A stretch of DNA of 64,000 nucleotides from Bacteroidales bacterium UBA4295 (lineage in GTDB: Bacteria > Bacteroidota > Bacteroidia > Bacteroidales > Paludibacteraceae), in NCBI GenBank assembly GCA_002395805.1, contig DGVB01000018.1, forward strand, positions 1 through 64,000, written 5' to 3'. Below the pieces are notes generated by a model, which had not been told where the DNA came from, did not search any database, and saw nothing but the letters and a program-made list of their open reading frames with translations. Positions 26,901-33,890 of the stretch are shown in pieces; the stretch's first letter is position 1, and each line of letters starts with the position of its first letter. Both the position numbers and the translations under genes were made by a program.

Positions 26901-29848
26901 TCGCCGAAGACATACCTCTGTCCGTCCGGGAAGACGGACATCACTTTCGCCACATCTCCTAACTCACCCCGGTTATCCAGAGGGCGGTCGCCGTTACAGA
27001 AGATGAGGGAGTTATTCACGCGGATGAACCCGTGCAGGACATGTCCGGCATGAGCAGGATTGAGACAGGTGATGGACTGGGTGTCATCATCGGTCTTCTT
27101 GTCATCCGCCTTAAAGGGATAGCCAACGTTATTCACCACATCGCAGTGCTCCACCTCTATATAGGCACGTCCGTTGGCGGTGACGATACCGTGGTCGTTG
27201 ATGGTACCTCCCTCGCCCTGGTAGTCCGCCATGTTGTTGCGTACAACGCAGTTGACCATCTTCAGTTCGGCGTAGCAGATATCTCCGTCTCTATTGAGCC
27301 ACTCTCCGTTGACATAGACCGCCGCACCCTTGGGCGAGGAGCAGTTGGTGATGACGCAGTTACGCAGTTTGTTACCCGTCATGTGGATACGTTTCGCCTG
27401 CGGCGTGGAGGCGTTGTTGACCAGCACACCGCCACCCGCGTGGGCGGAGTTGGACAGATAGACATTATGGGTGTTGGCATCGGCGAGCGTGAAACCGTCC
27501 ACGATGGTATGCTCCACGTTCACCATGGCGATGACGTGCGCGGAGTTGTTCTCATAACCGCGCACACCGCCTATACCGGTGATATTCGCCGTGATAGTCG
27601 TCACATAGTCCCGCGGGTTACGCCCTTCGGTAGTGGTGTCCGTCAGAGACGAGGGGTAGCCGCCATACAGACGCATATGGCTCTCCACGCGGATAGCGGC
27701 GGAACGGATGTTACGGTCGAGGTAGTTACCCGGTCCTGCCGTATTGATGGTTCCTTCTTTGACGAGGATCTGGATGTACTCATACCGCTGCTTTTCGCCC
27801 GTAGGCAGTCCGGCTCCGTCCAGAGCGGGAATCATATAGTGGTGATTGCCGCCATCGTCATCGACGAGGTACTGGCGGAAAAACTGGATGGCTTCGCCCA
27901 AGTCGCGCACCGGTGTGTCCCAACTGTTACCTTCATGACCGGAATAGGTAAAATTATCTTCCGCATCATATACGCCTTTGCGGTTCGGGTCGATGAAGAT
28001 AGTAGGGATAGGAGTCAAGGTTCCGCTTGCACGTCCCTCCGTTCCCTGCGGGAGAATCAGCGCATAGGTCATGGGGTCGGGCTTGCGCACCAACGCACCC
28101 AGCGTAGAAACCGGCTCGTAGGGGTTCGACACAACGCCATAGTCCGTGTGGGCATGGCGTATCCATTCCGAGGCATCCTGTACGGCGTCCGTGACCTGCA
28201 CACCTTTCTGGTCCAGCGCCGAATAAGAGGTCAAGTGCCATATACGCGGACCCGGGATGTCCGTCAAACGCTCCAGAGAAGTGAACACACCGGCACCATA
28301 GATACCCTTTGCGGTATTGACAGAGTCCCAGTTCAGCGGCGTAACCGTAGGTTCAAAGAAACAGGGGAAACTGCTGGACGAATTCTTAATCGGCAGGTTG
28401 TGCTTGTCCAACGAGAACACCATCTCTTTCTGCACACCGGTCCAGTCGGATATATCATGGTTCATGAACGCCGTATGATAGACAAAAATCTGATGCCCCG
28501 TCGTATCCGCCACCTGACGAACGGAAGCGAACTGTATGTCATTGTTCGACTCGCACTTGTTGCCCCAGAACACGGAGTTGTAAATCATACCGCAGTCGCG
28601 GATATAGATTCCTCCTGAGCGTCCGTGACGGCGACCGTAATAGGTGACATCGGGGGAGATACAGTTATTAGCCGTCACCGTGGCGTGGTTAATCGTACCG
28701 CCTTCCGCGAGGTAGATACCTCCGGCTTCGGCGGTAGCGGTGTTGTTATTGATGACGCAGGCGGAGGAGAAGGGCGAGTAATAACTGATACCTCTGTCTG
28801 TGGGGTACTCGCTTGGTATATGGCATATCGCCAGACCGCCACCGCATCGTGCTACGCAGTTGGTGATATGGCTATGCCCCACCTGTCCGTCATACTCGAC
28901 GCAGGCACCGCCGCCGTAGCCTTGCAGCACGCCGATACCGATGGTCTGGCAGGTATGGATATAGCAGAACTCCACTATACCGCCACCGTCGCAATAGACG
29001 CCACCGCCACGCATCGTAGCGGAACAACGCTCGACAAGACAGTTCTTCAGCGTGGCATTGCCCACGAGATAGGCTCCTCCTCCGTAGGCTGTGTGCTCAC
29101 GCACCGACGTGTTACGTGTGGAGGCGTTACCGCTGGAGATGACGCATCCGTCCAAAGAGGCAGGGTACTCCAAGGGCTTGAAGTGATCCTTGAGCGCATC
29201 ATCCGTCGTCTCGAACTTGCCGTTCGTACCGAACCATACGACATGGTAGGAGCTGGCAGGGAAAGTAGTGTTATACCGTCCGCGCTCTTTGTCGAACGAG
29301 AACGTAGGCGGCGTGGTGGAGTGGTTACCGGAGAGGACGGTCTTGTATCGCAAATCCCATTGGGAGGCAATTTCTTCGCCGGAGGTTGTTCCAATACCGT
29401 TCGGGTCCGCCCAGTTCTCGCTGCATTTTTTGCCGTTGGACATGATACGGTCGCCGGGTTTGGACTCCGGATTGGCAGGGTTGAAACCGCCATAGACATG
29501 AATACCGCTATAGATCTTAAACGAGGTATTGAGCATGGAGCCGCCGGAGGACTCAGTGGACTCCGTCGGTACATACTGGCCTGCGGCTATATAGACGGAG
29601 CCGGAGGTGAGGTTGTTGGCTTTGAGGTAGTCGCGGAGGTCGTTGATAGCGTCCTGCACACGGTTTTTAGGTGCACCCCAAGAACGACCGTCGTTCTCAA
29701 ACGAGCCGTTCGGGTGCACATACCGTATCGTATCTGTTTGCGCGTGCGCGCCTGCACACGCACACACGTTCATTATTATTAATAGTACAAATGTTAATAT
29801 GTTTCCTCTATTTCTCAACAACACAATTCCTCTCTTTCTGTTAGTCAA
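14933..29848 (-). CDS. Giant secreted multi-module beta-helix protein with T9SS-like C-terminal domain
   Basis: This is a 4971-residue protein, probably a cell-surface adhesin. The start is a TTG (29848), the only one after an upstream stop that gives a full signal peptide (basic MTNRKRG..., core ILTFVLLIIMNVCACA, cleavage after AHA). At least seven modules begin with an opener such as RYVHPNGSFENDGRSWG, IYVTPNGAGKRDGSSWANAI or LYVQPDMPAATAGNGSSW (near residues 5-40, 620, 1134, 2253, 2733, 3556 and 4056). Each is followed by right-handed beta-helix repeats rich in GGG, NN and NC turns (YGGGAYLVGNATLKNCLVERC). The last about 80 residues (ITVYSPSGQLVHQ...NGYVVKVNDKAHKV) look like a type A T9SS sorting domain. 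It follows the fimbrial lipoprotein genes on the same strand and ends in a good terminator. The ligand is unknown. Confidence 0.85.
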   Translation of the reverse strand: MTNRKRGIVLLRNRGNILTFVLLIIMNVCACAGAHAQTDTIRYVHPNGSFENDGRSWGAPKNRVQDAINDLRDYLKANNLTSGSVYIAAGQYVPTESTESSGGSMLNTSFKIYSGIHVYGGFNPANPESKPGDRIMSNGKKCSENWADPNGIGTTSGEEIASQWDLRYKTVLSGNHSTTPPTFSFDKERGRYNTTFPASSYHVVWFGTNGKFETTDDALKDHFKPLEYPASLDGCVISSGNASTRNTSVREHTAYGGGAYLVGNATLKNCLVERCSATMRGGGVYCDGGGIVEFCYIHTCQTIGIGVLQGYGGGACVEYDGQVGHSHITNCVARCGGGLAICHIPSEYPTDRGISYYSPFSSACVINNNTATAEAGGIYLAEGGTINHATVTANNCISPDVTYYGRRHGRSGGIYIRDCGMIYNSVFWGNKCESNNDIQFASVRQVADTTGHQIFVYHTAFMNHDISDWTGVQKEMVFSLDKHNLPIKNSSSSFPCFFEPTVTPLNWDSVNTAKGIYGAGVFTSLERLTDIPGPRIWHLTSYSALDQKGVQVTDAVQDASEWIRHAHTDYGVVSNPYEPVSTLGALVRKPDPMTYALILPQGTEGRASGTLTPIPTIFIDPNRKGVYDAEDNFTYSGHEGNSWDTPVRDLGEAIQFFRQYLVDDDGGNHHYMIPALDGAGLPTGEKQRYEYIQILVKEGTINTAGPGNYLDRNIRSAAIRVESHMRLYGGYPSSLTDTTTEGRNPRDYVTTITANITGIGGVRGYENNSAHVIAMVNVEHTIVDGFTLADANTHNVYLSNSAHAGGGVLVNNASTPQAKRIHMTGNKLRNCVITNCSSPKGAAVYVNGEWLNRDGDICYAELKMVNCVVRNNMADYQGEGGTINDHGIVTANGRAYIEVEHCDVVNNVGYPFKADDKKTDDDTQSITCLNPAHAGHVLHGFIRVNNSLIFCNGDRPLDNRGELGDVAKVMSVFPDGQRYVFGEYNMFDEDLRLQIDSVGKVCPRGFFDPAFSYTVPDDFLPAGSSFGSSLNASLPSEKNNQAIFTRTDNTASTYPGFVNPSRNVGNSTSGDKPLYGGIVSYAPLTTNPCVNAANASYYTAVDNYDRTDNNVRSFGGDPDIGAIENTDLPLSGSVIYVTPNGAGKRDGSSWANAIAGNTVYRLYGAPAAEGDSIDAASNARVINKSSGDPVLTTDNRYCGGFARSYFTGKQTGASSKATITQLVTNEINVYDNGPQQGDTVLVSSTETESTSTVTKEGTTDPEFVAGWGLDTRYPYGEISGQSRGFWRATGNSCPVDEKGNWASEYKGTKDKTEATVRTLTNPDSVAKAMSTGQRIALVVSNERRENYVSGLQWAVEEAARRNHVATRIPGEAYDTLVQVWVGAGKYTDYKGYIMRDSVTVLGGFPAGRFASPGLIERAALMADSSVVMIPKSKDHEKLIAKDYETILQVSDINPKIDSVTFNPAAKLFNDDDYAIKEIADTTIYEYKKRTIINHYETSAEDVVGAEMTNNYMLYPDMTHDPTSNINVTHTNYRTTTEGVDSIRVTFGSDPDSGTKDCWHMTYPNKPNYVANIETGNSGDASNAGYKKNKQRTIVDPKTQENIDTYTGNWVFIGNGSLTGLKLWQDLSNVLAGTYQLSIDIAGGYRNTYSSKDTTNMFLRVYNADGEKCAEVNIKTRGSYKNDKNQSSVNNRGMAYRHVLKFNQPTKGSVRIAVEVEDGVRNLATNIKDASLKQYATEDGGDPDPIPCEYKYEQGCSGNAYGGRNPNRREFWLSNIHLNTIIPAGTYGIVDIDDNTVDNDDPDIDRHAVIKDSLTYEVDNSLANGKNGKNNIRTTIRKRVLQMPDICNPMFAYPLGGSAAGPNAQLENYIEHMERVNKSGRKSRGNGQIAVNDPNYKEYNEVYWDGFTIRHGFIYDQTSVHAGGAGVAMYEGAHLKNCIITDNIAVAAKQKGGGFFCDGSNATVEGCFILNNTTAPTNTAGVSVDQTQLFAGGMFLYNGTCFNSLIANNYAHGYGGGLGLCVGNFYNNTVAYNTGGMSRSTGDDKGKTVGGVRIATGSTPAILMANTAIYGNSGLAVDITDGGSVKPSPFLHCYIQSADTITRSVFTNAIGVYNAEDSSTKGHYGLNNTFLNGVAPSAKNTPFEADVENEVYTAGAKANNNFALRSADSVNCVNKGTEDFVAAMEYCLNIPNNGLSNTNKTDFRAVVENVTLPSNDVVFADRVQDCQVDIGAYEYDDAKDIKPDTTTHPGQAIFYVMFDSPGGDASASSPANAACKQKLQKVLDAAGRYKYALMTDGTYDKGDSVMVEGKMIPKTFIADKPNKHWTVEVRLEGDDTNATTSSVYGDWYTPTRSTKHSIATNRDNTLDYSFIIPHGVQVKGGYTSTFYHEEGGKIVDERDPLTYRTVLSGKITSTTGAEGNCYHVVTFTDDLFNADDEKWYKNDKGQVIRNQLAVLTDEKDRAVVDGLFIEDGHANSSDEEDRIGAGAVVPAYAHIRNCVVQNNEASGNGGGLYLLPKALVSGTIVKLNTADKGGGIYIEPATNTANDSIAHIYSTTICENSAQTTAGGMWFENTYARVNSTAIWHNTANDFANVAGSFTRTSAETDYPFLFCAVESRRLEGQGNVLLSPSETEGVRWDRQDPFNAILYYPIEMSSTLSRAGMTYSEWEKACRKYPTLETVDIAGVCRTQWETAGVKRGYKWTVDSMLAVKRNDFIEIGARALNKTFEIKVDEKYVMKRLFVMHTDLLDSKAARDLQDNTDNSDIAHMYRQMGSCIYNPFHRLGDAFEYIIAARKMNPAKYRNTVFEVYIEKGTYYPYRNAYGEQDEVRNNTFLIPEAVYIIGGIDSKQADHKYGQEGFLDKFTRDSIITHHREDVTIPGTEYTINFALLDSIRLRDDRHRPMRDYNLNSVIEPWELDRQTILSGNAVSGEDFTHVYHVVTMHANTDYIGPQPIKYKNATLDTQGMYVFSDPIAPTDTASFYLEDEFSVLARTTEFDGIQFTGGYANHFDLADAARHPYTQKTYFCGGGILVDGNWTKSANEVGAEPLNMTYPAKYNIPIIVENCSFNNNMAANGGALFSNGGIYMYGSHFTQNYSQGPVTELDQQNIIWSAGGCIAANASCNIANTLFDNNEAKRGLYPLTATSKENIPDADARQGFGGVLSIGPKAQMHVLNCHFMRNKAVAYPSIYNMLANNHYSTSDSMQFAFNTIFWGNEVFEVDSLNQLEHRKAPSASTEKAFADKYKGSRSGVFHYDPLKWKRYEQLFQEYDSLYNDYFAKGDTFNTEVTSKLAQLRALGDSIEGLYFCSYRKTYGPLSMKPNEDGYLMTRDELKAYKDSRSTPVRTTAKLYDSLFSYVHGNNNVLINRSNTAVDGPNFRQPTFVAGLDGYMQNADWLQTRITLTTDQGWGHLKQSVSRKNYYTTKYTGAKQFETAEIALEAAKAVNSGATDKDVFPRQGMPTATFNNSQPNPPAMYNYLAKLYGTFLSQSNPPLPLGNDYYMAYTRSVSDTSTVGNMLRISSSPRMKVEDVYIDMGIYEYQYVQLDIKGNEVDTVWVATKTKDPIRHDGLTFETPTTDLQEAIDLLMSSHNNHDKYVCFLRDDDDEGAAFTPTNVISNRRAFVVTSNTLAPLLPDSAMTDYDYGVKSLTFLGGYNYNVKDEKRDPFAHPTVIEMPNVGNSSQRNQLFIIEDMTRERTHANFMGEVTSRDTVVIPVTFDGITFINPYSTRDANAESTDLGGLMSMKGGAAIYYRWQRQYEDKNSSGVFTPDFNNVLHADSTMLDGEKVKLPKLTISNCVFMENGARTANKSERSPAVRIDHGGGSSLIVNSLFHSNAGAPLYAKHYDEVVGENNLPTEPNDVIVVNSTFALNDGHVTLLSDHSEVHNSLIWLDDLANDTTTQLQLNGDNKWDKADNKSKPGIENRMTRNAVWGCFVGGDETYHNDNLATLNSDVFEGPRFVEPDVDASTPEERRARNFRLNPGIRTMNMADTTLYRNRVFFRMHPDTSEATHGKYWRRSNGFKSVSILALAKDSDLAAKPRVYGEGMERGAYECLAVLQRVLYVQPDMPAATAGNGSSWLSPFGQGQLQNAIDAAALYTYLNKEVGNPETRKSYVFVKGSYDAKDEYHIVARDGVNVYGSIPAGFNDTAWLDTVAKQYTNEGCRHYVNYVRAKVTGVASPNATPTRIASVSTAAGADYATGFLLDGFVITNPGKTLTESPVLLDKTHAVVRNCILTENKTADGVPVADIQKGLVYNSLFYADTATTVLRLGANGLALNNTVLTAKPSDTPIDISATAADSSVNNIAGYAAELHCFAPYLTDGNVYTLLAYLTAYPTLAYQLHERSKEINAGVESLPDAFNPYTADSTVCFGLDRDILGNPRRITTVDRGALETWRIEPKTVVEITARTEVIRTAEEIGNAHAEGKLAKAFTSHYGGHQYPHPGSVVYLMDSSAITMQYEKEDFIDFNGDSIILRPGYMLLKPGSSFYGNGHTVQLNYLAAEKRFVNQRYSMTAMPYNYSVENIISTAYTASSDSLVQTLKPLPLNWYQYNGLARSAKDYVFQTDNSALWQKIDTANRTATQGYLMDFGADTDTLLRFTAFAPELGKYVYTEEANDKYVDLTQYDHRTAGTGDVLNFTRQEDMGWNMKGLPWLVSNYRTDTILEEGNYLRQMYIPHVFYQMDGAGEYLTKGDQIYSARSWDRGSIMSMGNAFFTQTATTKGKETLVFHLPYYALNERADRPILRMVSKPAAPMPSPARREASSPSRGQGGYSDILIAMPDSMANKTVRYTYGKDAVKWMSGNNQPQLYMLDNTRSSRISLLGSAPTEVDIPLGVYIPATVTDTDTKSFTFDLPEKEAFADYAYVWLIDYRKNKFINLLEEDYTADIEPGENNKRFAIRIGGFPKTDKNGSRQYVVYTYEGSLHVRGLVAGDRITVYSPSGQLVHQAISSGYEYSTPLILQNGYVVKVNDKAHKVLNM
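15556..15592 (-). repeat. GC-rich palindrome inside the giant gene
   Basis: C-run and CCCCCT/GGGGGAGG arms followed by a related second half, encoding SPARREASSPSRGQGGYSD near the C-terminus. It is the only short repeat of this kind I found in the 14.9-kb gene. Confidence 0.7.
23250..26330 (-). other. AT-rich segment within the giant gene
   Basis: About 3 kb (residues about 1173-2199) is clearly richer in A and T than the flanking parts of the same reading frame. The long antisense open frames that shadow the rest of the gene are absent here. It spans the end of module 3 and a region with a different, jelly-roll-like character (LAGTYQLSIDIAGGYRN). It may be a horizontally exchanged block. 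Confidence 0.55.
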
Positions 29849-29887
29849 AAATTATCAACAATTAATCAAAAATTTTCTTTAATTTTC

Positions 29888-29920
29888 GTGGTTTTGTCGT
29901 GGTTGTTTCGTGGTTGTTTC
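29888..29920. repeat. 11-bp tandem repeat, 3 copies, upstream of the giant gene
   Basis: Minus strand units GAAACAACCAC, GAAACAACCAC and GACAAAACCAC lie about 40 bp upstream of the TTG start, in the gap after the fimbrial gene. No consensus promoter was found in this 94-bp gap, so the giant gene may be read from the fimbrial operon. Confidence 0.75.
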
Positions 29921-29942
29921 GGGGTTAAATGCTTAAATAGAT

Positions 29943-31016
29943 TTAATTATCTACTGTTTTGGTTTCTGTTTTGTTCTCCAATGGGGCGGTCAGATTGAAA
30001 TTCGCCCGCATCCAAGGAACAAAAACGGCTGTTGTATCAATCCGCATGTTCAGCGTAGGTTGGTATCCTGTTCCCGCACTGCCGTTTGTTCGCATCAGCA
30101 TTTGCAAAGGAAAATAAACTTTACCTTCTACGTCTTCATCGGTCACTACGTATGGAATGGTATAGAAATACGTTCTACCTTCCCACCATAAGCCTTCATC
30201 CGCAGCTGTTACAATATTCTCTATCGAGTAGCCTGTGCTGATTTTGGCCGCTAACTCATTTCGCATCGGCTTGAAGCAATACGCATAGTCATCAAATAGA
30301 TGCTGCGCCTCCATGTACGTCAATCGTACAGCTTCTGCCGGATTAGCCTTCACCCTCTCAGCCTCCTCTACGTTCCATTTGATATCCACCTTTGCCGCTA
30401 CGTGATACATCAGTAGATCCAAGGAAAATGAGTTTCCTAAACTGCAATCATACGTGCAGTAATATTTGCCTCCCACTTCGTAATTATACGGTGTGGAATA
30501 TATATTTTGTATGTTCTCCCGAATACTGTCAGGAGCTACATTAAATTTCATATTAAGGACATCATTCAATGTCGATACACTCGCTATAGATGGTGCTAAA
30601 GTCAAGCGTTTGTTACTACATATAATGTAAATCCTACCTTTTGGTGTTTCATTTGCTAAAAGGAATTTGAGGTTTTCTTTGTATTGGTATATATCATCCC
30701 CTCTTCCTATTAATATACCATTATAGTTCGTCCGCTCCCATTTTTCCGCAGTTAATTTCAATTCTTCTTTGCGCCATACGGACCAAGTTTCACCTACCTG
30801 TTTCATGATAAAAATATATGCATATTTAGGTAAAGCGAATACCTCGTTTGTCCCCGGATCGCCGATGACGCGGCGAGGAGCATAGTGTGCTAACTCTTCA
30901 GAAGGCAAGCACAAGTTCAGCTCAAACAGAACCTCTCGATCCGGTTCTGTGGAACGGCAGGAAACAAATCCTATCAACAACGAGAGAAACAATATGTGCT
31001 TATAAATCAATCTCAT
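29943..31016 (-). CDS. FimB/Mfa2-family-like lipoprotein, second copy (possible accessory fimbrial subunit)
   Basis: A 357-residue lipoprotein with signal MRLIYKHILFLSLLIGFVSC. Immunoglobulin-like strands are suggested by FELNLCLPSEELAHY and NFNLTAPLENK. Size, lipobox, position directly after a FimB/Mfa2-type gene, and a 17-bp overlap with it support a fimbrial accessory or anchor role. The DDLS-C hallmark of classical Mfa2 proteins is missing, so it has diverged. Fimbriae of this class assemble outside the outer membrane from lipoprotein precursors. It lies between the Mfa2-like gene and the giant beta-helix gene. It could also be a tip-type subunit. Confidence 0.55.
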   Translation of the reverse strand: MRLIYKHILFLSLLIGFVSCRSTEPDREVLFELNLCLPSEELAHYAPRRVIGDPGTNEVFALPKYAYIFIMKQVGETWSVWRKEELKLTAEKWERTNYNGILIGRGDDIYQYKENLKFLLANETPKGRIYIICSNKRLTLAPSIASVSTLNDVLNMKFNVAPDSIRENIQNIYSTPYNYEVGGKYYCTYDCSLGNSFSLDLLMYHVAAKVDIKWNVEEAERVKANPAEAVRLTYMEAQHLFDDYAYCFKPMRNELAAKISTGYSIENIVTAADEGLWWEGRTYFYTIPYVVTDEDVEGKVYFPLQMLMRTNGSAGTGYQPTLNMRIDTTAVFVPWMRANFNLTAPLENKTETKTVDN

Positions 31017-32010
31017 GCTCTCCTCCGTCGTTCCAGTCTAACTTTATTGTAATACCTACTTCGCTGCTGTCATCATCCGTCAAACTACCGTCTGCATTCA
31101 TTCGCAACCGGATGATTCGCAGAGTTCCGGCTTGCAGCGGGTCTTCTAATGTTAACGTACTCGTCGTATAGCGGTTGCCTAACAACTTTGCCTTGACAGT
31201 CACTGTCCATGGCGCATCGTCACGCGATGGCATGCCTACGGTTGCCAAACAAGCTGTGGTGGCACTCTCCTCTTCCGCCTTTACCCGTCTCTGTGCATCG
31301 GGTGCACCGGCCGCTTTTCGGATAGGCACGTTTACCAATTGGAACGCGCACGGGGTGGCGTACGAGAAGATACTGTCGCGCAGCAAGAAACCGCAAGATA
31401 CATCGTTCAGCGTTCCTTCCATCGATACTAACGAATCGCAGGCCGTGGTGTCTATCACCAACGCTACTGCCGTATTGATCATGTATAGGAACACCTCAAA
31501 ATGCTTGGAATCATCGTCCACAGTCATATCCAGTCTCGCTGTGAACACGCCCGTGTTCAGCGACTTTAATGGTGACGATTTCGGTAAAGTCAAGCTCATC
31601 GTTTCGGAACGGTCTCTTTCTGCAAGGGACATCTGGTTGTTGTCTGCGATGTTCGCTAACGCCAGATGCATGTAGTTTTCTTTTGGTAACTTTAGCGTAT
31701 AACTGGTTTGACTCGCATAAATCACATCCTGTATCCGACGGCGAAGTTTATCCGTCTCTTTGTTAAAGAAATGTAAATCAATGTCTTTCGCCTTGTCGGT
31801 GAATACCGGCGATAACCATTCTCTCAGTGCTTCACGCACCAAGCTGTCCGCCTCTTCTGACAACTCAGTCTGCAACTGCGTACTCAGTTCGGTACGCAGC
31901 TGCAACTGATAGTCAATCACCAGCTCTTCACCGCATACACTCAGATCATCATCGATCATCGTGCATGCGACGAAGAACAAGGGAAATAATATGACGAATA
32001 ACCGTTTCAA
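31000..32010 (-). CDS. FimB/Mfa2-family fimbrial anchor lipoprotein
   Basis: A 336-residue protein. Signal MKRLFVILFPLFFVAC is followed at once by TMIDDDLSVCGEELVIDYQLQL, the C...DDLS.C hallmark of the FimB/Mfa2 family. In Porphyromonas these proteins end and anchor the fimbria at the outer membrane and control its length. The C-terminal part (RNRYTTSTLTLEDPLQAGTLRI in outline and GITIKLDWNDGGEHEIDL) fits the second immunoglobulin-like domain. It lies 23 bp downstream of the fimbrillin-like gene and overlaps the next gene by 17 bp, so one operon is likely. Confidence 0.82.
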   Translation of the reverse strand: MKRLFVILFPLFFVACTMIDDDLSVCGEELVIDYQLQLRTELSTQLQTELSEEADSLVREALREWLSPVFTDKAKDIDLHFFNKETDKLRRRIQDVIYASQTSYTLKLPKENYMHLALANIADNNQMSLAERDRSETMSLTLPKSSPLKSLNTGVFTARLDMTVDDDSKHFEVFLYMINTAVALVIDTTACDSLVSMEGTLNDVSCGFLLRDSIFSYATPCAFQLVNVPIRKAAGAPDAQRRVKAEEESATTACLATVGMPSRDDAPWTVTVKAKLLGNRYTTSTLTLEDPLQAGTLRIIRLRMNADGSLTDDDSSEVGITIKLDWNDGGEHEIDL

Positions 32011-32033
32011 GTTATACGCGTGTTAGCAATGAA

Positions 32034-33824
32034 TTAGAGAGTAATCTCATATACGTTACCTGCGGTCCACTCAAGGTTAACCGAGAAACCGATTTCTACG
32101 CTCGGAGCCTTCAGGTCAGGAATCGTATTGTAAGCGCTCTTCAGATCACCAATCGTTATCTTAGCCGTAGTGGTGTAGTCCTGCTTAAATACTTGATTCG
32201 AAGTTACCGAAGCCGTTGCAGCCGTCAGTTTACCTACAAGATAGAACTTACCTCCATTCGGTACCATTTGATGATCTACACCATAAAAGTCCTTGCCCGA
32301 ATTGTTGAGCAATTCAATAGCAATATATACATCTTTAGCAGCACCTACTTCTGAAGCCAAAACCAACGTGGAGTTCTTAGCAACGCTATAATCCGATACA
32401 GTCGCTTTTACCTCAGCCGTCATCTCCTTGTCGTAGATAGTATAAATCTTGTTGCGAGTACCAGCTGCAGGATATGTCTCCGGACTGAAATCCCAACCTA
32501 CACTCTTTTGACCACCAATGAGTACACCGGTTAACTGATATCCGGTGGTATTGGTAATTTGGTTTGCTGCTGTATTGGTATTATTATCTGCCAGTGTCTC
32601 TGCAGCCTTCAGTTGGATATCCAAACGTGCTACACCATATTGAACCTCGTTCTTAAGTGCGATAGAACGGGTAGTAGAGTTAACCGTTCCATTATCAGTA
32701 GGATATTCAGCTAAGATAAGGCCCCAGTTTGCCTTACCTGCATAATTATCCTTCTCGGAATCCGGAGAGGTTTTAATCTTACTATTAGCAAAATACCACA
32801 ATGATGCAGGATATGTATATTGGTCAATAGCTGCCGGATTCAAATTGGCGCTGAAAGAAGTTACGCCGCCATTGCCTTTAAATTCATGGTCTGTTCCATC
32901 CCATGCGACAGAGAGGGCACCAACCGGGAGATACAATTTCTCCGGGAAGTTAATGTAGGCATCCTTCAAAGTTACTACATCACCGGTCATATTGTCCACA
33001 TAAGTTGTCGTATTAGCGATTGCTGTCCGAATGGCGGTTGCCATTTCGTTACCATTAGTAGCAAGCGGTTCGAGCGTATTGTACAAATCTGTCATCATAC
33101 GAGCGATACCGAAAGAAGAAAGCACTTTCGCAGTCTTGTACGTGTTGAACAGGTCAACCAAGCCGGCAGTATTGTCTGCGTATTCGTACCATTTTACGCC
33201 AGCTACATCTGCATTAGCTACAGAGTTCATGTATGCGATCAAGCCGGTGTATGCGGCATTGCCGGTTACAGTAGCGGGATTTTCTTGAATCGGAGAGAGG
33301 TAGAACTCATAGTTCTGTGGATACGCATTCGAATAATCTGCGGTTAACTTACCAGTCTTGAAATTCGCATCATCGCCGGTTTCAGTAGCGCCGGACTCAG
33401 CATAAAACAAGAATGCGCCAGTACCAGCCGGAACAGGTTTGTTCTCAAACACTTTAGTACGAGAGCCGGATTCCGGAGTATATGCTCCGGTCGAACTACC
33501 TGTGATAGCTCCCAGCTCAATTTTGCTACCGAGACGCTTGTCTGTACCACTAACCTCGATAGATTTTGCAAACGGCATAAGAACAATGTCTTTCATTCCA
33601 TTTACACTGAAGTCAGAGTAACCATTCGTTTGTACCCTTGTACTCGGCATCTTAGCCGGACCTCCTACTTGAGTCGGCAGTGCGATGGTAATGTCAGTAG
33701 CTACGTTTTGTACGTTCTGCTGATCAGGACCATTGTTGTCGCTTTGACATCCTGTGAAAGCGATCGCGCTTGCCAGCAGTGCTGCGCAAGCCATAAATGT
33801 CATTTTTTTCATAAATTTAAACAT
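32034..33824 (-). CDS. Fimbrillin-like major structural lipoprotein
   Basis: A 596-residue lipoprotein. MFKFMKKMTF is followed by a hydrophobic core and lipobox AFTGC; MKKMTF at 33812 is an alternative start. The mature protein begins with Q/N/D-rich sequence and ATDITIALPTQVGG, and has the shape of a Bacteroidales fimbrillin with long beta-rich domains. The C-terminal stretch ITIGDLKSAYNTIPDLK...VEIGFSVNLEWTAGNVYEITL resembles the donor-strand end of Mfa1/FimA-like subunits. It sits between the DUF3575/OmpA-like gene and the FimB/Mfa2 gene, the usual order for such loci. It is probably the shaft subunit, processed by a surface protease after lipoprotein export. Confidence 0.78.
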   Translation of the reverse strand: MFKFMKKMTFMACAALLASAIAFTGCQSDNNGPDQQNVQNVATDITIALPTQVGGPAKMPSTRVQTNGYSDFSVNGMKDIVLMPFAKSIEVSGTDKRLGSKIELGAITGSSTGAYTPESGSRTKVFENKPVPAGTGAFLFYAESGATETGDDANFKTGKLTADYSNAYPQNYEFYLSPIQENPATVTGNAAYTGLIAYMNSVANADVAGVKWYEYADNTAGLVDLFNTYKTAKVLSSFGIARMMTDLYNTLEPLATNGNEMATAIRTAIANTTTYVDNMTGDVVTLKDAYINFPEKLYLPVGALSVAWDGTDHEFKGNGGVTSFSANLNPAAIDQYTYPASLWYFANSKIKTSPDSEKDNYAGKANWGLILAEYPTDNGTVNSTTRSIALKNEVQYGVARLDIQLKAAETLADNNTNTAANQITNTTGYQLTGVLIGGQKSVGWDFSPETYPAAGTRNKIYTIYDKEMTAEVKATVSDYSVAKNSTLVLASEVGAAKDVYIAIELLNNSGKDFYGVDHQMVPNGGKFYLVGKLTAATASVTSNQVFKQDYTTTAKITIGDLKSAYNTIPDLKAPSVEIGFSVNLEWTAGNVYEITL

Positions 33825-33890
33825 TTAAATTTGGGGTTAATAAATAGGGTTAATTTGTTTTGTTTTTGTTGTTTTTAATTTATTTGGTTA

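Noticed and set aside
15683..29782. Several long plus-strand open frames (15683-17575, 18362-20161, 27032-28618, 28625-29782)
   Set aside because: They are antisense to the giant gene, whose minus frame is continuous and has signal peptide, beta-helix repeats and a sorting domain.
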